Shown piece by piece: positions 33,001-37,372 of a stretch of 64,000 nucleotides of DNA. The position numbers and the translations under genes are program-made. The DNA comes from Anthonomus grandis grandis (taxonomy: Eukaryota; Arthropoda; Insecta; Coleoptera; Curculionidae): positions 16,554,001 to 16,618,000 of the forward strand of contig NC_065551.1 in NCBI RefSeq assembly GCF_022605725.1, read 5' to 3'. The notes beneath the pieces were generated by a model. That model ran no database searches and was not told where the DNA came from. It saw only the letters and a program-made list of their open reading frames with translations. Position 1 is the first letter of the stretch. The number at the start of each line of letters is the position of its first letter.

Positions 33001-34165
33001 GATTTATTGTCAGAAATAGCTATGAAGGTTGGATTAAGATAATGCCTTCTTCTAAAATGAAAGATTTAATGTTCAGATGAGATTTCTTAGTTTTTGTAGC
33101 TCAAAAATATGGTCAAGACATGAATTAAAGTCAAGTTGAATGACCAGATTTATGAAAGTTTCATATCTCAATGAATTCAACATTGTAACAAATTTGCAAC
33201 ATTATTATCATTAAGGTCCAATCAATTAATATTAAGATCCCATTGAAAGTTCCAATATTTTGAAAATGCAGTATGGGTTAAAGCATTTCCTACCCAATGT
33301 TATACCAGAAAGAGGCAAATTTATTATGGAAAATATAATATTAACATTATCTTTAATAAATTGTTGTAGGGCTTTAAGATACATAATTCCTATAAGTTTT
33401 GTTAAATTTAATAGTTTTAAAAGTTTTAATGTTTTGTAATAAATATGTGCTGCCGCACAAAGAAATCTACCTAAGCATCCAAAAATCAAATATTTCATTT
33501 TAATTGAGCTGATTTTTAATGTTGTGCAATTGGTAAATTTTTATTACTTTAAATAATGAAGTTTTTAAATTACAGAGTTTGCTATTTCCCCCTGTTTTTT
33601 CAGGTGCACAGAGAGTGATCTTTTTTCTCCCTTCCATTTACAAATGCTTGTTACATATTGAGTGTGTGTAGATAGTGCATTTGGGCATGCTTGTTCGAGA
33701 AATCATTGACTTTCCTAAGGATGCTTAGGTGATTTTTTTTGTGTGGCACCACATATTTGAAGTTGAACTTACAGAAACTTTATACCATCCAGTTGGCCCT
33801 TCAAAAAGTCTTCTTGGTCCTGGGGCAGGTGACCCAGGCCTATTACCTTTCTTTTTGCCATAATTCTTTTTAAAACTCTTACCGGACCCACCTTGGAGGT
33901 TCATATCAATGTCCTCTTCCTCCAGGTGGGACCGAATAGCATTGCTCCAATCCTTGTTTTTGCCAAATTTGCCCCCATGGCGAGAACCACCACTTGGCTT
34001 AAAGGTGACACGCCTATCATTGCGGTAATCACCACCGAAATCCCGATCTGTAAAAAGTTGGGTGATAAAGCTTATTGTAAACCTAATAACACTAGTGAAT
34101 CAAAACTCACCACCACCACTATCACGATCGCGAACGAACTGTTTGTTGTAATTTGGTTTAGGCAT
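2910..34165 (-). CDS. NXF1: NXF1 / TAP nuclear RNA export factor (host gene, 10 exons visible)
   Basis: General mRNA export receptor (small bristles in Drosophila). Together with NXT1/p15 it carries mRNPs through nuclear pores. Ten exons join in phase to 1778 nt, about 592 codons, against roughly 620-670 residues in known NXF1 proteins. Order of domains: basic, glycine-rich N terminus (residues 1-100); RNP-type RNA-binding domain opened by GWYKVSIPFGEKYDKS (about 107-190); leucine-rich repeats with LKILHLGNNK and GLPIVELFLHGNPLCDKF (about 225-325); NTF2-like domain with QYFAIYDSGNRQPLLEAYHE (about 340-525); and the first half of the UBA-like TAP-C domain (GMNMEWS). The terminal exon was not found. 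Six introns are 51-63 nt or 1.7 kb; introns 2, 7, 9 and 10 are swollen by transposons. All introns are GT-AG except intron 4, which is GC-AG. Confidence 0.97.
3098..3744. other. NXF1 intron 9, unoccupied part
   Basis: Intronic sequence next to exon 10. Apart from a TTAATTATTA-type low-complexity stretch near 3710-3750, I see nothing in it. Confidence 0.5.
3745..4346. repeat. Fold-back (long inverted repeat) element, ~600 bp
   Basis: Two diverged arms of about 260-275 bp face each other (about 3745-4020 and 4085-4346) around a short spacer. The outermost block TTACTGATGAAGCC at 3756 reappears as GGCTTCATCAGTAA at the far end. Further matched blocks include GAGGTGATAAAATA, AAGAAGTCAACTGTTA and AAGGCACTGTTTTTA. 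There is no coding capacity. It could be a non-autonomous DNA transposon; I saw no clear target duplication. Confidence 0.85.
4347..5284. other. Intron 9 stretch carrying one arm of a larger inverted repeat
   Basis: Non-coding. Positions 4758-4797 (TATAATTGGACGTAG, then ATGCATAACGCGACCAAGCG) are inverted relative to 8902-8941. A weaker inverted match links 4995-5045 (ACACCAAAC, ATGCCACG) to about 8725-8795. The rest is featureless AT-rich sequence. Confidence 0.55.
5985..6320. other. GC-rich insert-like segment inside the mariner-like element
   Basis: A sharp rise in GC with repeats of GGGGCTGCCGCC (5984 and 6184) and CCGCCCCGTGT (5990 and 6231). A short open frame at 6110-6313 has no recognisable similarity. 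It is probably a fragment of another mobile element; identity unknown. Confidence 0.4.
6743..6782. repeat. Perfect 14 bp stem-loop
   Basis: ATGCGGGTTTTACA (6743-6756) is followed after 12 bases by its exact reverse complement TGTAAAACCCGCAT (6769-6782). It sits just right of a GC-rich segment inside the mariner-like element. It may be abutting terminal repeats of something deleted, or simply a stable hairpin. Confidence 0.8.
7115..8026 (-). pseudogene. Mariner-like transposase, decayed
   Basis: Start ATG at 8026 (MAVYTPSERVH), followed by an early stop and a frame change. The helix-turn-helix region (LDSTRSTRSVGEEMGMSNKT, about 7770-7700) lies in one frame. The catalytic region in a second frame has WAGILGDNVIGPFFIDGTLN, YFQQDGCPTHN and WPSISPDLSPND. 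The second and third catalytic aspartates are 36 residues apart. One frame ends with a stop at about 7617 between the two domains and the C terminus is lost after 7115. It is a relative of the copy at 314-925. Confidence 0.85.
8414..9644. other. NXF1 intron 9, part next to exon 9
   Basis: No gene seen. Contains the right-hand inverted arm (8902-8941) paired with 4758-4797. The block at 8615-8665 holds two ATCACGTGA-type palindromes. Confidence 0.5.
9645..9818 (-). CDS. NXF1: NXF1 exon 9 (end of NTF2-like domain)
   Basis: Acceptor TACTTTTCAG before CCTCAAATG, donor GTAAGTGAATC; 174 nt, 58 codons, phase 0 on both sides. It contains SGMFKELKTGHKV, RFFFRTLVIVPVGSGLCI and NEVCHITNATPEQAK, the closing strands of the NTF2-like fold that pairs with NXT1. 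Confidence 0.96.
9879..10295 (-). CDS. NXF1: NXF1 exon 8 (core of NTF2-like domain)
   Basis: Acceptor ATATTATAG before GATGGTATAG, donor GTAAGTATACG; 417 nt, 139 codons, phase 0 on both sides. It contains LPPPISFDI, RRFIDQYFAIYDSGNRQPL, LEAYHEKAMFSF and the conserved VVSFLQDMPETKHDINGFT. This is the longest exon and the most diagnostic for NXF1. Confidence 0.98.
10605..10797 (+). repeat. 5' LTR of the copia element
   Basis: Starts TGATAAGTATTTATAA and matches the split 3' LTR (TGTTAAGTATTTATAA at 17501) throughout, e.g. GAATTGTAAGCATGCCGGAA and TTTCGTAGTCGAAAT. The 3' copy carries an extra ~27 bp GTT-rich stretch after TGTAGTTTTT. The right boundary is approximate, set just before the primer site. 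Confidence 0.9.
10798..10812 (+). other. Primer binding site resembling an internal initiator tRNA-Met site
   Basis: GGTTATGGGCCCAG directly follows the 5' LTR. The same sequence serves Drosophila copia, where it pairs with an internal part of initiator tRNA-Met rather than with the tRNA 3' end. The copia-type use here is inference from that match. Confidence 0.75.
10977..11850 (+). pseudogene. copia gag and start of protease
   Basis: ATG at 10977 (MAVSNITVPMLEANNYKN) meets a TGA where the family has Trp. Further frames carry the rest of gag. A nucleocapsid zinc knuckle CFTCGSTLHIQFYC (C-x2-C-x4-H-x4-C) lies near 11566-11610. The protease motif IDSGASNHF (catalytic D-S-G) lies at about 11824-11850. 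Multiple stops and frameshifts exclude function. Confidence 0.85.
12150..13018 (+). pseudogene. copia integrase
   Basis: HRRLGHA (about 12170) and a later C-x2-C give the N-terminal zinc site. The core has DVCGPI, FRPDNGGEF (ending in a stop at 12538) and SNGKLERMNRTL, i.e. the D,D,E triad. The C-terminal part includes RIFGCRCWYTVMPKRNKLD, typical of copia integrases. It is interrupted by stop codons at several points. Confidence 0.88.
13628..13830 (+). repeat. piggyBac left end: TIR and subterminal repeats
   Basis: After the 13 bp TIR come three CCATATG-type palindromes: 13644-13651, 13670-13679 and 13772-13780. Then one GGTCCTATAGACCGAG motif (13807-13822), which also occurs at the right end. 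Repeated subterminal palindromes are likely transposase-binding sites; that is inference. Confidence 0.75.
13925..15848 (+). pseudogene. piggyBac transposase
   Basis: The large open frame 14343-15848 (501 codons) has the DDE_Tnp_1_7 core: CIDESLIPFRGR, VVTDNWYTN and AVDLSDQM supply the three catalytic aspartates, and a cysteine-rich C terminus (CTKCYEKV ... CQFCPNEPNVCLECF) gives the zinc-binding tail. The N-terminal acidic part lies in another frame up to 14278 (KRKRSLTNAELEAIATN ... SDSESEEE). It may contain a 54 nt intron (14010-14063, GTAAAATT to TTCTTGCAG). A frame change between 14205 and 14278 separates the two parts, and I find no in-frame ATG at the N terminus. So the core is intact but the full protein is probably not made. 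Confidence 0.92.
16205..16332 (+). repeat. piggyBac right end: nested perfect inverted repeats and TIR
   Basis: A 17 bp arm GGTCTTATAGACCGAGC (16219-16235) pairs with GCTCGGTCTATAAGACC (16266-16282). Inside it CGTAACAT (16245-16252) pairs with ATGTTACG (16258-16265). The whole can fold as a two-step cruciform 40-110 bp from the end. The arms are perfect although the surrounding element has decayed. Confidence 0.85.
16950..17325 (+). pseudogene. copia RNase H
   Basis: Contains DANWGGDKQSRKSISGF, WYSRKQNCVALSSMEAEYVS and KHIDIKYYFIKDL, the three conserved blocks of copia RNase H, with catalytic D, E and D positions present. The frame is open over 122 codons and ends at TAA before the purine tract and the 3' LTR. 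Confidence 0.93.
17501..17578 (+). repeat. 3' LTR of the copia element, left part
   Basis: Begins TGTTAAGTAT right after the purine tract and runs to TA at 17577-17578, where the Tc1 element begins. It continues at 23549. Confidence 0.9.
17824..18095 (-). pseudogene. Tc1 transposase, C-terminal catalytic part
   Basis: FQHDNDPKHASHKC holds the second catalytic Asp. A deletion and frame change follow, then VMVWPSQSPDLNPIENLWHY with the catalytic Glu of the DD34E type, and a C terminus ending in YYTKY. The break at about 18095 is the insertion point of the plus-strand non-LTR element. Confidence 0.9.
18120..18983 (+). pseudogene. Non-LTR ORF1 (gag-like, three zinc knuckles), 5'-truncated
   Basis: About 290 residues of the RNA-binding ORF1 protein. 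It has a basic linker, a central RRM-like region (KITVVGVREEYLREENNFV) and three C-terminal Cys/His clusters: CYKCWKFGHKAAVC, CPLCNRSHKSDEC and CTNCKYAYEV. The frame has no ATG at its start and continues up to the insertion point, so the N terminus is missing. The stop at 18983 is followed by 60-80 nt before ORF2. Confidence 0.88.
19030..21817 (+). pseudogene. Non-LTR ORF2: APE endonuclease and reverse transcriptase
   Basis: Endonuclease: CLSETHL, GGVVTYV, CYRSPNADPAPF, FLGDFNI and the final SDHEIIG, all catalytic positions present. RT: IPIPKVNKP, FEGQSGFRSQHSCQSA, VFVDLKRAFETID, GVPQGNVLGPLL and LFADDTLIF (active-site FADD). The C-terminal tail ends in YLRNQN. Two frame changes break it: one near 19095 in an A-run after DKK, another near 20930 right after GPLL. 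Otherwise about 920 residues are continuous. It nicks the target DNA and copies its own RNA. Confidence 0.92.
21908..22592 (-). mobile_element. 3' fragment of a non-LTR element with poly-A tail
   Basis: Minus-strand RT tail (22590-22201: LQKRAVRSLFRAH, FILETACLIF, YPTRQ, YSIEDFFKAEDVV) with a 3' UTR, AATAAA (complement at 21931-21936) and a run of 12 A (complement 21909-21920). It is heavily 5'-truncated and homologous to the tail at 1807-2412. It shares the Tc1 gap with the plus-strand element, separated by about 24 bp that read as Tc1 transposase sequence. Confidence 0.88.
22593..23266 (-). pseudogene. Tc1 transposase, N-terminal and first catalytic part
   Basis: ATG at 23266 (MGRSK), with a frameshift within the first 12 codons. 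Then the paired-like DNA-binding domain (EHYENGVRQSDIARSLRLHR, VSKFRLTG, the GRPRK hook) and the HTH_Tnp_Tc3-like second half. VFSNKSKYNLF corresponds to the usual VFSDES: the first catalytic Asp is Asn here. Ends near 22593 where the first non-LTR fragment begins. Confidence 0.9.
23549..23692 (+). repeat. 3' LTR of the copia element, right part
   Basis: Resumes with the duplicated TA and TGTAGTTTTT, has a GTT-rich expansion (about 23565-23585), then GAATTGTAAGCATGCCGGAA to CCATCTTTAAAA as in the 5' LTR. Confidence 0.9.
23867..23903 (-). CDS. NXF1: NXF1 exon 7 (37 nt microexon)
   Basis: Acceptor TCTGTCTACAG, donor GTGAGTATTT; 37 nt, joined in phase 2 to exon 6. It encodes EVRKRFPKCMKL, the segment that links the last leucine-rich repeat to the NTF2-like domain (compare the IRERFPK segment of vertebrate NXF1). 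It is separated from exon 8 by the 13.6 kb transposon-filled intron. Confidence 0.93.
23904..25566. other. NXF1 intron 6, 1.66 kb
   Basis: AT-rich intron between exons 6 and 7. I see no coding region, no inverted repeat and no transposon hallmark in it. Confidence 0.55.
25567..25676 (-). CDS. NXF1: NXF1 exon 6 (last leucine-rich repeat)
   Basis: Acceptor TTCTTTAG before ATAAGAG, donor GTATAACTT; 110 nt, phase 0 in and phase 2 out. It encodes IRDLMQLDAFIGLPIVELF and LHGNPLCDKFKEQSSYI, the typical cap of the LRR domain of NXF1. Confidence 0.95.
25740..25922 (-). CDS. NXF1: NXF1 exon 5 (leucine-rich repeats)
   Basis: Acceptor AAATTTCAG before GATTG, donor GTAAGTGTTTC; 183 nt, 61 codons, phase 0. 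It carries DIIKENIPDMEALCLNDNKV and SIPNLKILHLGNNK, two LRR units. Confidence 0.95.
25986..26237 (-). CDS. NXF1: NXF1 exon 4 (second half of RNA-binding domain)
   Basis: Acceptor ACTCTTTAG before TGGCAC; 252 nt, 84 codons, phase 0. It contains WHSNGHTVFFYVDDQKVAQK, the IVR-like strand FKLLVRVQPGTP and AANKALDLTKFHADPDLQ. The donor reads CAG then GCAAGA, a GC-type site. The frame happens to stay open through the 63 nt intron, so read-through cannot be excluded from sequence alone, but the spliced version fits the family better. Confidence 0.93.
26289..26375 (-). CDS. NXF1: NXF1 exon 3 (first half of RNA-binding domain)
   Basis: Acceptor ATTTTTAG before ATACC, donor GTAAGTATTT; 87 nt, 29 codons, phase 0. 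It encodes IPFGEKYDKSFLLKLF followed by ENVAPLSFWPIS, matching the IPYG-KYDK-WLL start of the TAP RNA-binding domain. Confidence 0.96.
26640..27038 (+). pseudogene. Non-LTR reverse transcriptase, left part (split by mariner-like element)
   Basis: Frame 26667-26993 has VTEIIDSIHSLKTYSVPGKD, IPDKWKSSLITAVFKKGD and NCRPISLISNIGK, the start of an RT domain. It continues in a shifted frame as FLEHKNILY up to the TA at 27037-27038 where the mariner-like element begins. It resumes at 29252. Confidence 0.85.
27039..29251 (-). mobile_element. Mariner-like element with ~330 bp terminal inverted repeats
   Basis: Both ends read CAGTGTGTCCCACTTAAGG from the outside and are flanked by TA (27037-27038 and 29252-29253). 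The arms stay highly similar for about 325 bp (27039-27365 and 28813-29251). The right arm contains an extra ~105 bp (about 28915-29025) absent on the left. One transposase gene with a single premature stop fills the middle. It inserted into a degenerate non-LTR element in NXF1 intron 2. Confidence 0.95.
27575..28640 (-). pseudogene. Mariner-like (D,D37D spacing) transposase, one stop from intact
   Basis: ATG at 28640 (MGDYNLYERVEVVRL), about 355 codons to a natural TAG near 27575. The helix-turn-helix region comes first (VRTFREAAAEFNRRHPGKNI, then IRVASANLNISKNCIWRCL). Catalytic blocks: YTDEAIF, VWCGILNERIIGPFF, IQFDGAPIHNA and WPARSPDLSPLDFFLWG. The second and third aspartates are separated by 37 residues. 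The only clear lesion is an in-frame TAA at about 27749, after GTL, where a Lys codon would fit. It cleaves at TA targets. This is the least damaged DNA transposase of the window. Confidence 0.93.
29252..30170 (+). pseudogene. Non-LTR reverse transcriptase, right part
   Basis: Resumes after the mariner-like element with FGFRSRKNTGDATVELIST, then AFDTVPHEMF, GVPQGTVLGPLLF and a stop. The active-site box reads SYTAIVF where YADDxxxF is expected, so the catalytic aspartates are lost. Later pieces (KYLGITIDKF, VVWGGSYDGAI) give the thumb and tail in shifting frames. A dead copy. Confidence 0.85.
30180..30960 (+). pseudogene. Second non-LTR RT tail fragment
   Basis: A different, short RT C-terminal remnant: VRLYNAIVRPHLEYASPIW at 30270-30330, then RFLCYLYVLN and decayed sequence down to TAAATAAATAAATA near 30950, probably the 3' tail. 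The family differs from the copy just upstream, because the YNAIVRPHLEYA motif is an RT thumb element already passed in that copy. Confidence 0.65.
30961..31360. other. NXF1 intron 2, unassigned stretch
   Basis: No gene or repeat recognised between two oppositely oriented non-LTR remnants. Confidence 0.5.
31361..33500 (-). pseudogene. Degenerate non-LTR element on the minus strand
   Basis: Read on the minus strand: KYLIFGC and later SLRYETFINLV with NSCLDHIF (endonuclease region, 33500-33060); EIEIGVPQGTVLGPIVF (about 32060-32010); after an inserted MITE, GLVISYAYDTVHVI (YAYD in place of YADD, about 31780); and YLGIIFDQHIIKWQPHTDYV with ESGLTYGILVWGG (31600-31400). Stops and frameshifts are frequent. 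It is an old copy in NXF1 intron 2. Confidence 0.8.
31824..31994. mobile_element. 171 bp MITE inside the RT remnant
   Basis: Terminal inverted repeats of about 28 bp: CAATGCCAAAAC at the left and GTTTTGGCATTG at the right, with ATGTGCAAATTT and its complement further in. It splits the minus-strand RT between its GVPQGTVLGPIVF block and its YAYDT block, so it is younger than that RT. No coding capacity; no clear target duplication. Confidence 0.85.
33773..34047 (-). CDS. NXF1: NXF1 exon 2 (basic N-terminal region)
   Basis: Acceptor CTTTTTACAG, donor GTAAGTTCAAC; 275 nt, phase 1 in and phase 0 out. It encodes RRVTFKPSGGSRHGG, KNKDWSNAIRSHLEEEDIDM, a lysine-rich patch and GPTGWYKVS. The Arg/Gly/Lys-rich tail is the known site for RNA and adaptor (Aly/REF) binding and nuclear import in NXF1. 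Confidence 0.95.
34111..34165 (-). CDS. NXF1: NXF1 exon 1 (start codon)
   Basis: ATG at 34165, 55 nt, ending in a GGTGGTG run before the donor GTGAGTTTTG. It encodes MPKPNYNKQFVRDRDSGG. The 63 nt intron then leads in phase 1 into exon 2. No upstream in-frame ATG is needed. Confidence 0.92.
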
Positions 34166-34340
34166 ATCCACACTTTCTTAAAATGTTGATACTTATACAA
34201 CCACACCACAACTGTTTCTTGGAAATTCGGCAAATATAAGAAACCCTGGTTTTTTTGATCTAACAACGCAAAAAAAAAACGCTTTTCAAAAGCTTCCTTT
34301 CTTTTGCCCAAGTTGCCTCACGTCAGTTAAGTCAGTTTTT
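34166..34340 (-). promoter_or_regulatory. NXF1 5' UTR and presumed promoter
   Basis: Sequence upstream of the NXF1 ATG. CACGTCAG near 34319 is the only motif-like block I note. No TATA box is evident. Promoter function is inferred from position only. Confidence 0.35.
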
Positions 34341-34455
34341 ATACGTCAATGTCGATGTCAATATTTGACATTGACATATACATACTGACATATCCTAAGG
34401 CTTACACTATGGGAGACTAGCGGAACGACGTAATAATTGGATATTGGCTAATTCG
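34340..34455 (+). repeat. Copy of the ACGACGTAA repeat, upstream of NXF1
   Basis: TGTCAATATTTGACATTGAC, then CCTAAGG, TTACACTATGGGAGACTAGC, GGAACGACGTAAT and GGATATTGGCTAATT match, block for block, the repeat starting at 46960 (GTCAATATTTGACATTGAC, CCTAAGG, TTACACTGTAGGCGAGTAGC, GGAACGACGTAAT, GGATATTGCTTAATT). It sits between the NXF1 promoter and a Penelope fragment. Confidence 0.85.
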
Positions 34456-34758
34456 GTTGCGTCATTCTGCTTTTCTAATCTGTTATCACTTAGAAGATTT
34501 AACAAAAAAAAAGCATCAATTAAAAAAATTGCTAGGGTCAATGGTTATGACGATAAAATTACTGATAAGCTGATTAGAGGACATAGGTTTAAAGTTAATT
34601 TTAGAAACTCTACCACATTTCAAAAAGATGAAAATAAGCAAACTTTTGTTTCAATACCATACGATCGTATCTTGACAAGAGACTTTGATAGGGTTTTCAA
34701 AGACTTGGGTCTAAGAATGGTCTATCAAAGTTTGGCCAAGTTACGAAATCTTTTATGA
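34456..34758 (+). pseudogene. Penelope-like element RT fragment
   Basis: About 100 residues from the C-terminal part of a Penelope-type reverse transcriptase: LSLRRFNKKKASIKKIARVN, GYDDKITDKLI and TFVSIPYDRIL, followed by a segment like the family's LGLRMVYQS. Upstream RT motifs and the GIY-YIG endonuclease are not present. It begins immediately after the 34340-34455 repeat. Confidence 0.7.
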
Positions 34759-34827
34759 TGTTTTCGACTGGCTGCATTAAGCCGCACTCAATGGGAACTC
34801 GAACAGAATTACAATTTCGACTAGTAG

Positions 34828-35124
34828 AAACCAAGAAAGCGCAGTGTTAAGCGCGTGTTTGAATCTCTTTGCACTGACCCGGTGGCGTATTTCAAAAAGC
34901 GTCCTCATTTCGTCTCCCTCATGGGGCTGAAATCGGGACGCATAAACCGATTAAAAATGCTTAGAAACACGTACCTAGTTCGTCAACTCGAGGAGACGTA
35001 TTGGAGACGCTTTTCTTGCCAGATACGCAGTAAAATGATCGGTAAACCCGTCTCGATTTCGGCACCGATTACGAGGAATTACACAGATAGGGTAAAACGT
35101 TTTGACGCGTTTAATTTAGGTTAG
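34828..35124 (+). CDS. Unassigned coding-like island
   Basis: Open frame of 98 codons ending at TAG 35122, opened by a stop at 34825. GC content and codon use are higher than in the surrounding AT-rich sequence. The first ATG is at 34921 (MGLKSGRINRLK); sequence before it (KRVFESLCTDPVAYFKKRP) is also open, so this may be an internal or terminal exon. No motif recognised; the product is basic with many Arg and Lys. I do not know the family. It could be a host gene exon or a mobile-element piece. Confidence 0.35.
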   Translation, partial: KPRKRSVKRVFESLCTDPVAYFKKRPHFVSLMGLKSGRINRLKMLRNTYLVRQLEETYWRRFSCQIRSKMIGKPVSISAPITRNYTDRVKRFDAFNLG

Positions 35125-35224
35125 TTTATCTAGTATTACAGTACGCGGTTACGCATTAAAAATTATTGTTTTGAATAAGTAGACATTTTTAGTAGAAACA
35201 ATGAACAAAGAGTGTTGCAAGAGC

Positions 35225-36968
35225 TTAATAAGTTCCATACTTACCGATTTTTCTATGTTGCAATATGAAGGAGAGTGAGAAATTTAAAGTGACATTACAG
35301 TGCAAATTAGTGCAAGGCGAAAGCTTCGATGAAAAATGTGAAATATTCATCAAACACTTCTCTGACAAAACAAAAACAAACTGGATAATGAAGAAGCGTG
35401 TTTCGAAAGGTGTTCGTTTTGAATTTTGCAAACGTTTCGTCTGTCAACATTCTCTAAGGAATAAAACAATAAATAAACGGAAAGGAGTTCTACGAAATTA
35501 TAACTGCTTGGCAAATATTACTATTAAGTTTTTAAAGGAAACAGTGTATACGAGAAAAAAATCTGTTCTGTTGAGAGGTTGATTAAATGTACGTATTGAG
35601 ATAAATTTTTGCCATTCACACCGAATACAAGTCGCTTAAGCATACAATTTGCTGCGCTGTAATGAAGAAACAAAATTCCTATATTATTTCGTATTTTGAA
35701 TCAGGAATAACACCGGCTTCGGCAAAAACATTCCATGAAATGCATATTGCATATTGCCCAATCTATAGAAAAAGACCTTCTTATACATTTAGCAAATGCC
35801 CAGGTAAATCCGACTAACGCTCAAGTGAATTATTTGTACAAAAAGTGGAGATTGCAAAACTATGTTAAGAGAGATACGACTAGCGCATTTGAGATAATCA
35901 AAAGAAAGCAGGCGAATAATAGTGAGATTGGACAGTTACATTTACTAGAAAATCCTAACATCATTGTAATTATTACGCCAATTATGAGAAGAGTCTTTCT
36001 TGCTGGATTAACAAAAGAAATCATATTTATTGATTCAAGTGGTTCGTCCGATCAGAGCAATATATGTGTGACATTTATTTTTGCCCCAACCAAAGTAGAA
36101 GCTGTGCCAGTAGCAGTGGCTTTGCATGATAGTCAAAGTGAGATTAATTATTTTTTAGTATTTAAAGCAGTTAAAGAAAGTTTGTAAAAGTTAGGTGATG
36201 TGTCATTTAAGTCTAACGTTATAATGACAGATGACTCCACCGCAGAACGAAATGCACTCAAAACAGTTTTTCCAAATTCCACATTGCTGTTATGTATTTT
36301 CCACGTTACACAAGCTTTGTGGCGTTGGCTATGGTCAAGGGAAAATAATGTTTAGAAGTATGATCGTAAATTTATTATGAATAAATTTCGAGGTATAATA
36401 TTTGCAAAAACAGAACAAGAGGCAACCGATTCTATGGAACATATTTTCTCACTTGATTTAATGAGCTATAATGAAAAATTAAATAAACATCTTCAACATT
36501 TATGGAACCGCCGCCAAGAGTGGGCGTTAGCATTTCGCAGTGAACTTTCTAATAGAGGCCATAATACTAATAATTATTGTAAGGCCTCGATTCGCATTTT
36601 TAAAAATGTTGTACTCCAACGATGTAAAGCTTTCACTATGTATGCTCTAGTGGACTTTGTAATTAAAACATTCGAACTAAATCACAAAAAAAGGTTAATT
36701 TCTTTCGCAAATTCAAGATCAAGAAAACTGAAAAATGTTGTGATAAATCCAGAAACATTCAGGATATTTTAAAAATTAGTGACGATGTTTTTCATGTTAA
36801 AAGTGTAAAAAAAATGAATACTATACTGTCAATTGTATAGATGCTACGTGTTCTTTTCCAAGGGGTGATAGCGGTAGTTTTTGCAAACACATGTGTGCTG
36901 TTGAAGAGAAATATGGTACGGCTGTAATAAAAAATTACTTAAATCAGTTAATAAAAATAGAAAATTAA
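35225..36968 (+). pseudogene. MULE-type transposase with SWIM finger, decayed
   Basis: Four frames together follow the order of arthropod MULE-like transposases. N-terminal FAR1-like zinc region (KTKTNWIMKKRVSKG, FVCQHSLRNK; 35265-35582). RNase H-like core (EIIFIDSSGSSDQ, VIMTDDSTAERNALK, LLCIFHVTQALWRWLW; 35735-36355). Helical region (RQEWALAFRSEL, YCKASIRIFKNVVLQRCKA; 36377-36770). C-terminal SWIM finger (CSFPRGDSGSFCKHMCAV; 36860-36910). Frameshifts and stops at 35583, 36187, 36354 and 36770 inactivate it. I did not find its terminal inverted repeats. Confidence 0.8.
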
Positions 36969-37372
36969 ATGGATACGAAAGTTTAGCAATATTCAATAAT
37001 CAAAAAAACATTCTGGGTTAAAGGTCTAATCTTTTATAGTTAATTATATAGTTTAATTAGTGTTTAAGATTTGTTCGGTCATGCTTCATTGCATTTTCCG
37101 TTCTATTAGTTACGTCAATAGTATATAAGGACATTTGTAAGTAGTTTAAGTTTAGTTTTAATCTTCTCCCGAAGATGCTAACATCGTTAGCGAAACACGT
37201 GTCAAAAGTAAAAATAAAGAGTTTTGGTTAGTAGTAAAACTGTCTCGTAATTCGACTGTCACATCAAAGGCTCCAACCATAGGACGATTTTAAAAACCAA
37301 GTTCGCCCAAAATACCGTAAAACACTTAATTGGACATATATTTTGGGAGGTTTCAACTGGCAAATAAGATCA
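36969..37372. other. Spacer between MULE and IS630-like element
   Basis: No gene seen apart from the hammerhead-like motif. Confidence 0.5.
37165..37205 (+). other. Hammerhead-ribozyme-like motif (Penelope-type tail)
   Basis: CCGAAGA, then the pairing arms TGCTAAC / GTTAGC around ATC, then GAAAC and ACGTGTC. This resembles the CUGANGA - helix II - GAAA core reported in Penelope-like elements, with C in place of the usual U in the first box. It lies 2.4 kb downstream of the Penelope RT fragment, on the same strand. Activity is doubtful. Confidence 0.4.
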
